The notes under the pieces are model-generated. The model did not search any database. It was not told the DNA's origin and saw only the letters and a program-made list of their open reading frames with translations. Positions 25,480 to 35,156 of a stretch of 64,000 bases of DNA are shown here, piece by piece; position 1 is the stretch's first letter, and every line of letters begins with the position of its first letter. This stretch comes from Rattus norvegicus (Eukaryota > Chordata > Mammalia > Rodentia > Muridae), in contig NC_086020.1 of assembly GCF_036323735.1 (NCBI RefSeq), positions 121,833,710-121,897,709 on the forward strand. The letters run 5' to 3'. Both the position numbers and the translations under genes were made by a program.

Positions 25480-25513
<34 letters not shown>

Positions 25514-25598
25514 GTTCTTTTTTTCGGAGCTGGGGACCGAACCCAGGGCCTTGCGCTTCCTAGGTAAGCGCTCTACCACTGAGCTAAATCCCCAGCCC
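25480..25598 (-). repeat. ID SINE inside the provirus
   Basis: Full inverted ID with a long T run. It is flanked by perfect 16-bp direct repeats taattgtgctttcttt at 25464-25479 and 25599-25614. Confidence 0.95.
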
Positions 25599-25699
25599 TA
25601 ATTGTGCTTTCTTTAGTGAGAAATTATAAACACTTTCAATAAACTTTTTCCAATCAGTGGTCAAAATCTTGAGGAGAGAGACCTCTTCTGCTAAAATCT

Positions 25700-26440
25700 A
25701 ATCTTTATAATTTTTGATTATAAAAAAGCACTCATAGCTCTTCATTTCCTGTAGAAACAAACAGAATCACTCCCCCCAATGCAAAACCACTGCCCGCTTC
25801 CATTCTAATGTCAGCATATCATTAGAGTGTACATGTTGATTTAGTTCCCGGTGTTTTCTGTAACCCAGCGTCTCCCAACTGCTACTGTTCCTCTTCCATT
25901 ACCATTCAGAGGTTAAACTTTAACAAAACATTATTCAGTCTATCGCTGGGGCATCTTTACTCTTCTCTTTTGCTTTATAAGCATTTCTATAACGCTTGTC
26001 CTGTAGAATTTGGTGGTTGATCCATAATATGCTTTATATTATAATATGCAAGGAATTGCTTCATCTTAACTGCAGACATATGTGGGAGTATTGTCAATCT
26101 TAATTTGTGCAGGTATCCTCATAATACTGTTACTTCTAGTAAGTGTGTAGTTACACAATTAGCCTTTTAGATCTCAAAGCAGTTGCCCATTGATATGCCA
26201 AATATGTATCAATGGTATGGTGTACAAACTTTAGTCTTCCAAATTCTGCAAAATGAAACACATCCATCTGCCAGATTTAATTTCTATTGGCACCCCCTAG
26301 TGTTACTTCTGGTGGGTAATGGAGTTTGGTTATATAAAAAACAAGATTTTTTTTTTTTTTACTTCTTGCCAAATGATAGAAAAATTCTTTTCACTATTAA
26401 CATGGTGGGTTTTTTTTAATGAAATTTTGAGGCTTCTAAC
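25700..26440 (-). pseudogene. Integrase region of provirus pol (dead)
   Basis: Retroviral integrase core features can be traced in shifting frames on the - strand, including the segment around the second catalytic Asp near 26.1 kb. Multiple stops and frameshifts are present. The region ends about 450 bp before the 3'LTR. Confidence 0.6.
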
Positions 26441-27237
26441 ACATTTTCCTATTAATAATTGATCAGTTTCTTTATTTCCTTGTGCCAGTGGACCTGGCAA
26501 ACATATATGAGAGTGAATATATGTGATTATAATGGATAGTTTCTATTTGATTGCTTGTTGCAATTGTATAAATAACAAGGGTAATTCTGAATTCTCAGGA
26601 ATAAATTCATCAGTTTCTATATGCAAAGCAACTCTGAATATTGAGTCAGTAATTATATTAAGAGATTCAAGAAAATCTAATAGTACCATAGGATTGCGTA
26701 CAACTCTGATTTTTTTTTCTTTTTTTCGGAGCTGGGGACCGAACCCAGGGCCTTGCGTTTGCTAGGCAAGAGTTCTACCACTGAGCTAAATCCTCAACCT
26801 ACAACTCTGATTTTTGAACTGAAGTAGTTTGTCTGCCATTCCCAGCTTACTTACATCAGTATAGAATGTAGATTCTTCAAAGATTGGCATTCTCTTTACA
26901 GTACATGGGAGGATCCAAATATTTCTATTTAAAAACTGTAGGCACTCGTGTTTAGGATATTGTTAATTTCTCCCAAATAGTTGCTATAAGCACTTTGATA
27001 ATCTCTATTGATTACCTATAATGACATAATCTCAGCATTAGTATAAGGTACTACAATTTCAGCTGGGTCTATTCCTGACAGATGATGTAGTCTTAGTCTA
27101 CCTTTATAATTAAATCAGAAAAATTTTCTATAGAAGTCTTTACTTTTTTCCTTTGTATGCTAAGAAAATCCATTTCATAATACTACATTTCCCATTGCAT
27201 ATTGAGCCCAATTGTATACCGTAGCCAATTAATATTT
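26440..27237 (-). pseudogene. RT connection and RNase H region of provirus pol (dead)
   Basis: On the - strand, connection-domain and RNase H-like coding patterns (for example FYTDVSKLGMADK at about 26.85 kb) are interrupted by an ID SINE and by stops. Confidence 0.6.
26715..26799 (-). repeat. ID SINE inside the RNase H remnant
   Basis: Inverted ID with 16-bp flanking repeats tacaactctgattttt at 26699-26714 and 26800-26815. It splits the RNase H-like frame. Confidence 0.92.
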
Positions 27238-27739
27238 TTTATTGGATTTTTTTAAATTTACATTCCAAATGTTATTCCCTTTACTGGTTTCCAGGACACA
27301 AGCCTCCTATCCCATCCCCTTCCCCTTCCCCTCCCCATCCACCCCCTCTCTGATATTCCTCTACACTGGGGGGCATCCAGCCTTGGCAGGACCAAGGGCC
27401 CCTCCTTCCATAGGTGCCCAACAAGGCCATCCTCTACTACATTTGCAGTTGGAGCCCTGGGTCAGCCCATGTATAGTCTTTGGGTAGTGGTTAAGTCCCT
27501 GGGAGCTCTGGTTGGTTGGTATTGTTGTTCTTCTGGGGTCACAAGCCCCTTCAGCTCTTTTAATCCTTTCTCTAATTCCTCCAACCAGGATCCTATTCTC
27601 AGTTCAATGGTTTGCTGCTAGCATTTGCTTCTGTATTTGACATGCCCTGGCTGTGTCTCTCAGGAGACAGCTAGGTCTGGCTCCTGTCAGCATGCACTTC
27701 TTAGCTTCATCAATCTTATCTAGTTTTGGTGACTGTATG

Positions 27740-27804
<65 letters not shown>

Positions 27805-27913
27805 ATATGTATATATGTATATATGTATATATATGGGTCACATGTGGGGCAGGCTCTGAATGGCCGTTCCTTCAGTCTCTGCTCCAAACTTTGCCTCCAT
27901 ATCCCCTCCTATG
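27238..27913 (-). mobile_element. L1 3'UTR fragment inside pol
   Basis: Rat L1 3' end in the same orientation as the provirus, with candidate short flanking repeats aatattt at 27231-27237 and 27914-27920. It contains a (TA)n run at about 27747-27835. Confidence 0.75.
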
Positions 27914-27920
27914 AATATTT

Positions 27921-28760
27921 AAAGTTTACTTTTTTACTTTTTTGTTTTTTAAAATAAATTTTCTAATTTTTAAAAATCATTAAGAGTTTACAACTGATCT
28001 CTTCTGATCTATACCTTTTGTGGATGAATTTTCTGTTAACTTATTTTATAACCCAAATAGTCTCCTCTCTGTATTTTTTTTTCAGGAGAAATCTGTAACC
28101 CCCAGTATTGCAGAATTCTTTGTATTTCCTTAAACATTTTTCCAAGCATTCAGATTCAGCCAAGAAAATATCACCCATTTAATGATTAATGGATTGAGGA
28201 AACTGCCTACAAATTATTTGTGGTGGTTGTTGCACAAAATATTGACATAATGTAGGACTATTTAACATTCCCTGTAGAAGTACTTTCTAATAATGTCTTT
28301 TATTGAACCACTATTCTTAAGTAGGTACTGAGAAAGCAAACCTTTCTATATCCTGATAATGCAAGGAAATAAAAAGTAATCTTTTAAATGAATTACTATT
28401 ATAGGCTATGATGCAGGTAATAAAGAAGGCCAAGGAATTCCAGGCTGTAATAGACTCATTGGTTGAGGTACTCTACTCACCACTCTTAAATCTGTTAACA
28501 TCCTCCATTTTTCTGATTTCTTTCTTTCTTTTTTTGTTTTTACAACAAACACAGGAGCATTCCATGGGCTTGTAGACTTAAGGCTGCTCTAGTAACAGCT
28601 GTTCAAGTACCTGCAATTTTTCAGTACTTGAGGGCCACAGACCTATCTATACAAGCCTGTCAGTCAACCACTTTTTAGGGTAGGGTTTTTAGTATTTTTG
28701 CAGCCCATCCCCCTTATAAATTTGGAAACTCAATCCCTGGGGTATCCTGTGTCTGGACAA
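27921..28760 (-). pseudogene. Reverse transcriptase region of provirus pol (dead)
   Basis: The RT catalytic box lies near 28168-28182 on the - strand. Its Tyr codon is now TAA and its first Asp is Gly, so activity is lost independently of the frameshifts. Palm and thumb-like sequence can be followed on either side. Confidence 0.65.
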
Positions 28761-28763
28761 TTG

Positions 28764-29145
28764 TCATACATCAATACCTTCCCCAGGATCATCTACCATT
28801 TCACCCCTAATTTCATCATGAGTTGTCTCTGGTATTGCAGGAATCTGAGTACCCAATTGTAAAAGGTCCCTTCCCCATAAGTTTATGGGTATATGGGCCA
28901 CATAAGGTCTTAACTTCCCTGCTTTGATCTTCAGATCCCACACATTTAACCCATAGTACACTTTGCTTTACTTGAGATCATTTTCCAATTTCTGCATACT
29001 ATGTAAAAACCTTCTGAAGTGGCAATTCTGAATTCTAAGATTTTTGAGAAATGATAGTTGCATCAGCTCTTTATCTACCAAACCTTCTATTTCAACACCA
29101 TTTACTTGCAATTTTAATTTTGGTCTCTGATCATTAACCATCATT
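28764..29145 (-). pseudogene. Protease region of the provirus (C-terminal part)
   Basis: The open stretch 28764-28961 on the - strand contains INLWGRDLLQLGTQI, characteristic of the C-terminal end of class II retroviral proteases. Upstream protease sequence is interrupted by the minisatellite at 29148-29377. Confidence 0.7.
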
Positions 29146-29147
29146 TG

Positions 29148-29377
29148 CTATAACACACACACTGCTTATAACACACACACACACACTGCTATAACACACA
29201 CACTGCTATAACACACACACTGCTATAACACACACACTGCTATAACACACACACTGCTATAACACACACACACTGCTATAACACACACACTGCTATAACA
29301 CACACACTGCTATAACACACACACTGCTATAACACACACACACTGCTATAACACACACACACTGCTATAACACACAC
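29148..29377 (+). repeat. 17-19 bp minisatellite, about 13 units
   Basis: Unit is ctgctataacacacaca, with length changes of two bases from the CA part. Copies are nearly identical. It sits inside the provirus between nucleocapsid and protease remnants. Confidence 0.95.
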
Positions 29378-29639
29378 TTTCCAGTACTTCCAAACCGCTA
29401 TGTTCTTTCTACTGGAGCAGATTTGCCTTTAATGTAGGGAAACAACAATAGCTGAGCAATCTATCACCTTCATTAATCTGCATCTCCCTCCCTCCCTCCC
29501 TCTCTCTCTCCCTCTCAATCTTTTTTTTTTTAAATATAGACCATAATTTTAATTTCTCCTTTGAAATCTCCATCTATAATTCCTGAATGCATAATGAATT
29601 CTTGGGAAGTCAAATCTACTTCTTCTTATAAATGCCAGT

Positions 29640-30060
29640 GGTTATTTTGTAACACTTGAATTTTTTGAAGACAGAGCAAGAGTTTTATTTGTGGCCCAAA
29701 CTGGAACAGAACTGCCTAATCTAGGGAGCATAAGATTGACACTTAGGTGCAGCTTTTCTGCCTGTTTGTCATTTCCTGCATGACCAAAGGGAAAGGTCTG
29801 GTATTTTTTGTCATGCTCCCCTCCTGCCCCCATTTCATTTCCCAACTGCAAGAAATAACCTTGGATATCCCTCTTGGATCTACACCCATTAGTCCAATGG
29901 TATCCCTTTCCACAACATCTGCAAAGCCCAGGAAGTCTAGGCATTCTTTCAGAAAGCCCATTAGAGCCAAAAGGACTTTTCTCTGGAGGAGATCTGGTTT
30001 AGTAAGTACCGTATTTCTCACACATAACACACCAGCCATTTTGAGATCCAAGACTTGGTC
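29640..30060 (-). pseudogene. Gag nucleocapsid region of the provirus
   Basis: Contains one zinc knuckle, CRCCGKGYHWTNGC (C-x2-C-x4-H-x4-C), at about 29.9 kb on the - strand, followed by RSKRDIQG. This arrangement is typical of class II Gag. Two overlapping open frames indicate a frameshift. Confidence 0.75.
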
Positions 30061-30097
30061 ACACTTTCATAGAAAATGGCTGAATTAAAGCACTGTC

Positions 30098-30362
30098 ATT
30101 TCAACCAATCAGAGCTTCCAGGGACTAAGCCACTACCTAAAGACTATACATGGACTGACCCTGGACTCTGACCTCATAGGTAGCAATGAATATCCTAGTA
30201 AGAGCACCAGTGGAAGGGGAAGCTCTGGGTCCTGCTAAGACTGAACCCCCAGTGAACGTGATTGTTGGAGGGAGGGCGGCAATGGGGAGAGGATGGGGAG
30301 GGGAACACCCATAAAGAAGGGACGGGGAGGGTTAGGGGGATGTTGGCCCGGAAACCGGGAAA
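30098..30362 (+). mobile_element. L1 3'UTR fragment without A-tail
   Basis: Closely matches 32338-32606 (start ccagggactaagccactacc) but stops at gggaataacaat with no poly(A). It lies in gag between the capsid and nucleocapsid remnants. Confidence 0.75.
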
Positions 30363-30605
30363 GGGAATAACAATGGTATTTGATCTCAGAGCCCATTCCA
30401 GTGATATTAGCATGATGCTCATGAGAGTCAACATCAGTCATGTCCCTTATTCACTCATCCATGGGCACTGCCCACACCTTTAAAGGTCTAACAACTCATT
30501 TACATTTGGTATTCATATCCTCCAACTCCAAGGTCTCTATCAGGACCTGTCTCACATAAGGACCTGATAAGGCTTAGTTCATGGGTGAAATGAATCTTTA
30601 CAAGA
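30363..30605 (-). pseudogene. Gag capsid C-terminal part of the provirus
   Basis: The - strand carries the capsid major-homology-region-like segment (near 30.5-30.6 kb) and continues to MDEWI-like sequence with stops. It is separated from the rest of capsid by the L1 that follows. Confidence 0.6.
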
Positions 30606-32690
30606 AATCTGTGAAGGCTTCCTCAGAGCCTTATCAATGCAATCCCCATCAAAATTCCAATCCAATTCTTCACAGAGTTAGACAGAACAATTTGCAAATT
30701 CATCTGGAATAACAAAAAACCCAGGACAGCTAAAACTATCCTCAACAATAAAAGGACTTCAGGGGGAATCACTATCCCTGAACTCAAGCAGTATTACAGA
30801 GCAATAGTGATAAAAACTGCATGGTATTGGTACAGAGACAGACAGATAGATCAGTGGAATAGAATTGAAGACCCAGAAATGAACCCACACACATATGGTC
30901 ACTTGATTTTTGACAAAGGAGCCAAAACCATCCAACAGGAAAACAGATAGCATTTTCAGCAAATGGTGCTAGTTCAACTGGAGGTCAGCATGTAGAAGAA
31001 TGCAAATTGATCCATTCTTATCACCCTGTACAAAGCTTAAGTCCAAGTGGATCAAGGACCTCCATATCAAACCAGATACACTCAAACTAATAGAACAAAA
31101 AGTGGGGAAGAATCTCAAACACATGGGCACTGGAGAAAATTTCCTGAACAAAACACCAATGGCTTATGCTCTAAGATCAAGAATCGACAAATGGAATCTC
31201 ATAAAACTACAAAGCTTCTGTAAGGCAAAGGACACTGTGGTTAGGACAAAACAGCAACCAACAGATTGGGAAAAGATCTTTCCCAATCCTACAACTGATA
31301 GAGGGCTCATATCCATAATATACAAAGAACTCATGAAGTTAGACTGCAGGCAGACAAATAACCCTATTAAAAATGGGGTTCAACCTAAAGAAATGTTCAA
31401 CATCTTTAGTCATAAGGGAAATGCAAATCAAAACAACCCTGAGATTCCACCTCACACCAGTCAGAATGGCTAAGATCAAAAACTCAGGTGACAGCAAATG
31501 CTGGCAAGAATGTTGAGAAAGAGGAATACTCCTCCATTGTTGGTGGGATTGCAGACTGGTACAACCATTCTGGAAATCAATCTGGAGGTTCCTCAGAAAA
31601 CTGGACATTTAACTACCTGAGGACCCAGCTATACCTCTCCTAGGTATATACCCAAAAGATGCCCCAACATATAACAAAGACACATGCTCCACTATGTTCA
31701 TAGCAGCCTTGTTTATAATAGCCAGAAGCTGGAAATAACCCAGATGCCCTTCAACAGAGGAATGGATACAGAAAATGTGGTACATCTACACAATGGAATA
31801 TTACTCAGCTGTCAAACACAATGACCTTATGAAATTCATAGGTAAATGGATGGAACTGGAAAATATCCTGAGTGAGGTAACCCAATCACTGAAAAACACA
31901 CATGGTATGCACTCATTGATAAGTGGCTATTAGCCCAAATGCTCGAATTACCCTAGATGCACAGAACACATGAAACTCAAGAAGGATGACCAAAATGTGA
32001 ATGCTTCACTCCTTTTTTAAAAGGAGAACAAGAATACCCTTGGCAGGGAAGGGAAGTTTAGAACAGAGGCTGAAGGAACACCCATTCAGAACCTGCCCCA
32101 CATGTGGCCCATACATATACAGCCACCAAACTAGATAAGATGGATGAAGCAAAGAAGTGCAGGCTGACAGGAACCGGATGTAGATCTCTCCTGAGTGACA
32201 CAGCCAGAATACAGCAAATACATAGGCGAATGCCAGCAGCAAACAACTGAACTGAGAGCGGGAACCCCATTGAAGGAATCTTAGAAAGGACTGAAACTGC
32301 TTGAAGGGGCTTGAGACCCCATATGAACAACAATGTCAAGCAACCAGAGCTTCCAGGGACTAAGCCACTACCTAAAGACTATACATGGACTGACCCTGGA
32401 CTCTGACCTCATAGGTAGCAATGAATATCCTAGTAAGAGCACCAGTGGAAGGGGAAGCCCTTGGTCTTGCCAAGACTGAACTCTCAGTGAACGTGATTAT
32501 TGGGGGGGGGGGGGTGGTAATGGGGGGAGGATGGAGAGGGGAACACCCATATAGAAGGGGAGGGGGAAGGGTTGGGGGATGTTGGCCTGCAAACCGAGAA
32601 AGGGAATAACAATTAAAATGTAAATAAATATCCAATTTAATAAAGATGGAGAAAAAAGAGTTGGAATTCGACTGTAAAAAAAGAAATCTT
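30606..32690 (+). mobile_element. 5'-truncated L1, opposite to the provirus
   Basis: ORF2 C-terminal coding sequence (30606-31910, open piece 31000-31473) is followed by an L1 3'UTR ending near aaaatgtaaataaat at about 32.63 kb, then an A-rich end. It is inserted antisense into gag capsid. Confidence 0.85.
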
Positions 32691-32827
32691 AATAAACGAG
32701 GTGACCTTTTCTCAGGCTCCTCACCCTTGTCCCAGGCTCTTAACAGCATCATAAAATCAAATCTGTTCTTGTAAGTCAGAGAACCCCACCCCTTCACCAG
32801 ATAGCTGATCTTTAACAATATTCACTC
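32691..32827 (-). pseudogene. Gag capsid middle piece of the provirus
   Basis: Capsid-like coding sequence on the - strand between the inserted L1 and the inserted LTR, in broken frames. Confidence 0.5.
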
Positions 32828-33250
32828 CCCTTGCTCTGTTCTATTCATAAGGGTCCATGATTCACCAAAGAATGATACCCCAGACTCACATAGTATGCAA
32901 AAGCGAAGAGCGTTTTATTCTGCAGAAGTCCAGCATGCTGGGCTCTCCCATCTACCAAGACGGAGGCGCCCAGTGAGCTCACAGGCCCAATTTAAGGCAC
33001 ATTAGGGGAATTCCAGGGAGGGGTCAGTGACCTTTTTCTTAATCGGTTAGCTCTTCCTCTAGGGACATCCCAGAACCATTGTTGGGCTGTGGGGGGCTGG
33101 AAACTGTCCTGGGGAAAGTCTAGAAACTGTTGCTGAGCCATTGCCCTTGCTTCCGGCCAAATGGCCTGGCACCTTCTGACTTGCTGGCTGAGGCCTGGTT
33201 TTGTTGTTTTGTTTTGTTGTTTTGTTGTTTGTTTTGTTTTGTTTTGTTTC
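32828..33250 (-). mobile_element. Solo LTR of another family inserted in gag
   Basis: The - strand shows an AATAAA signal (32914-32919) followed by gctcttcgcttttgcatact, an R/U5-like end. Sequence is unlike the provirus LTRs. The upstream end merges with a (CAAAA)n-type run at 33186-33250. I could not fix its target repeat, so the borders are approximate. Confidence 0.6.
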
Positions 33251-34090
33251 AGTAACTGATTTGCCCAATTCTTGGAAACAGAGATTTAGGTCTATTTTCC
33301 TGAATGGCCAATTTGAAGCCTGTCATAGAATCAGCCTGTCTCGCATTGCTCTATATTTGAGGCTTTCTCCCTCCACCTCTTTAACCATTGTAACTGCTGA
33401 CCGGCCTCTAGCACAGCTCTTACCAGAGCCTTTTAGTCTTGGGGAATAATTCTATCCCAGTTACTGAACATTTGTTTTACATAAGGGGAATGCAGTCCAT
33501 AGGAAACTATGGCTTCTTTCAATCTAAAGATTTAAAGATTACCTTAGACCTATCATTCTATAGGACGCCACATTATCTCATCACTATCATGATCAGCACC
33601 CTTAGCAGACATGTGCTATACAATTGATGGTGACATTGTAGTCCTTCTCCTCTGTCAGTGCAGTTGGCTCAAGATTAACACTTGCTCTCAGAATGGGCTG
33701 TTTTCCTTTAGCCCTGTCACCACACAGATTCCCTCTCCTCCCAACTTCACACCCTCTTTCTGCCCCACCCAGGGTCTGCTGACACTTGAAACTAAAAGTC
33801 TGTGGCACAGGGTGGGGCTGAGATCTGCCTTCTAGCCCAGTTTGTTTCCCTCTGTCATCCTTTGGACAGCTCCCATTGTCTTGCTCAGTCACCAGGTCAC
33901 TCCGAAACCTTTTATTTCTACCTTTCCCAGTGCTACTCACTTTGCAAGCACTTCCACCTCTACCTGCAAGTTTTCCCATTGCATCTCAGATCCCCCCTTT
34001 TCCACTCATAATTCCTCCAAATGTTTTTTTGAGACAGAATATAGAAAGAGCAAAAAGAAGAAAAAATTGAAAATCCCCTCTGGGAGCAAA
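33251..34090 (-). pseudogene. Gag 5' part (matrix to N-terminal capsid) of the provirus
   Basis: Class II capsid-like sequence can be followed near 33.3-33.6 kb (including a segment with GQQLQW-like character). Matrix-side sequence at 33.6-34.1 kb is poorly preserved. Stops are present in all frames. Confidence 0.5.
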
Positions 34091-34219
34091 GCATGATGAG
34101 AGAGTCCTGTGGCAGCAGCCACAATAAAATGTTTACTGATGTCTTAAAACAGAATATTCTTCTCCTCTTGACCTGATGTCCCTTCTACCCTATTAGAATC
34201 AAGTTTCACATTCTGCCTA

Positions 34220-34238
34220 GCCTCACCTCTGGGCAGCA
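34220..34238 (-). other. Primer-binding-site-like sequence
   Basis: On the - strand tgctgcccagaggtgaggc lies two bases after the 5'LTR. It resembles a decayed tRNA-Lys primer site, with several mismatches. Confidence 0.5.
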
Positions 34239-34240
34239 CT

Positions 34241-35039
34241 TATAACTGTACTTTTGGCTATATTATTAGGTTCTTTTCCCTATTGCCCTTGTTCACCCTA
34301 ATCCCTTCCAAGCCTCTAAGACTAGATAGGAGAGAAAAAATGTTGGAGGGAGAAGGGGGTATCATGGTTTGTATATGCTTGGCCCAGAGAGGGGCACTAT
34401 TTCTAGGTGTGGCCTTGTTGGAGTAGGTGTGTCACTGTGAGTGTGTGGGCTTTAAAACCCTCACCCTAGCTGCCTGGAAGTCAGTCTTCCACTAGCTGCC
34501 TTCAGATGAAGATGTAGCTCCTCCTGCACCATGCCTGCCTGGATGTTGCCATGTTCCCTCCTTGATGATAATAGACCGAGTGTCTGAACCTGTAAGCCAG
34601 CCCCAACTAAATGTTGTCCTTATAAGAGTTGCCTTGGTCATGGTATCTGTTCACAGCAGTAAAACCCTAACTAAGACAGGGGGCATCTATCTCCTTAGAT
34701 CACTTCCTGCTGATTAGGGTGTCACGTTCCTTGCGGCAAGTCAAATCTTTGTGACCAAGTTTCTCCTACTAGAAACCCAGCAATCCATCAAACAGCACCC
34801 AGAACAGCAGCATCTGCCACAGTCTCTCAGGACTCTGGCACCTTTATACCCTCTTAAGAGTCCCCAAAACTCCAAATTTAAACTGTCTTCAGCTGGCCAA
34901 ACCAAATCACATCCTGCCAGAGCACGAGACCAGCTGCTGTGGACAATCCGAAGCAGCACCATATCCCACACCTGGGGTTAAAACAAAAACCATATTCACA
35001 TAACATTTCTGTTTAAAGAAACCAAAGTTCTCATTACAC
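34241..35039 (-). mobile_element. 5' LTR of the provirus, with an insertion
   Basis: Starts TGTAATGAGAAC on the - strand and aligns with the 3'LTR and the solo LTR at 60.9 kb, except for a block of about 320 bp at 34364-34679. Without it the LTR is about 475 bp. Confidence 0.85.
34364..34679 (-). mobile_element. Non-autonomous hAT-like DNA element (URR1-like) in the 5' LTR
   Basis: Ends ...aaccctaactaagaca on the + strand. It is flanked by 8-bp near-repeats ggggtatc (34356-34363) and ggggcatc (34680-34687), the length expected of hAT insertions. Related copies lie at 50.4 and 59.7 kb. The name URR1 is from memory. Confidence 0.65.
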
Positions 35040-35045
35040 AGAGAC
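35040..35045. repeat. Right target-site duplication of provirus
   Basis: cagaga, identical to 24969-24974, directly after the 5'LTR start. Confidence 0.85.
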
Positions 35046-35156
35046 TCAACTCCAGACTGTCACCTGCTGCCTAAAGTGTTTCCTCGCCTTTTAGGGACCC
35101 AAACTCAGACAAAAACAAGATTCCTGGCCACACTGTTAGAAGTCTTAAAAGCCATT

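Larger units (their letters stand above)
24975..35039 (-). mobile_element. Degraded env-less class II (ERV-K-like) provirus with nested insertions
   Basis: Order on the - strand: 5'LTR (35039-34241), a tRNA-Lys-like primer site, gag (about 34090-29640), pro, pol with RT, RNase H and integrase remnants (to about 25900), purine-rich tract, 3'LTR (25438-24975). There is no room for env between integrase and 3'LTR, so it resembles intracellular, env-less betaretrovirus-like elements. All reading frames carry stops and frameshifts. Inserted elements: a hAT-like element at 34364-34679, an LTR at about 32830-33250, L1 pieces at 30606-32690, 30098-30362 and 27238-27913, and ID SINEs at 26715-26799 and 25480-25598. 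A minisatellite lies at 29148-29377. The target duplication cagaga on both sides shows that this is one integration. Confidence 0.82.

Noticed and set aside
29148..29377. CRISPR-like regular repeat array
   Set aside because: Units are contiguous with no spacers. It is a CA-rich minisatellite in a mammalian genome.
31000..31473. Possible protein-coding gene of 157 codons
   Set aside because: It is the ORF2 C-terminal part of a 5'-truncated L1 and is not an independent gene.
32372..32818. 148-codon open frame on the - strand
   Set aside because: Chance fusion of a Gag capsid remnant with inverted L1 3'UTR sequence.
32828..33250. 5' LTR of the main provirus
   Set aside because: Its sequence is unlike the 3'LTR. 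Gag sequence lies on both sides of it, and the true 5'LTR is at 34241-35039.
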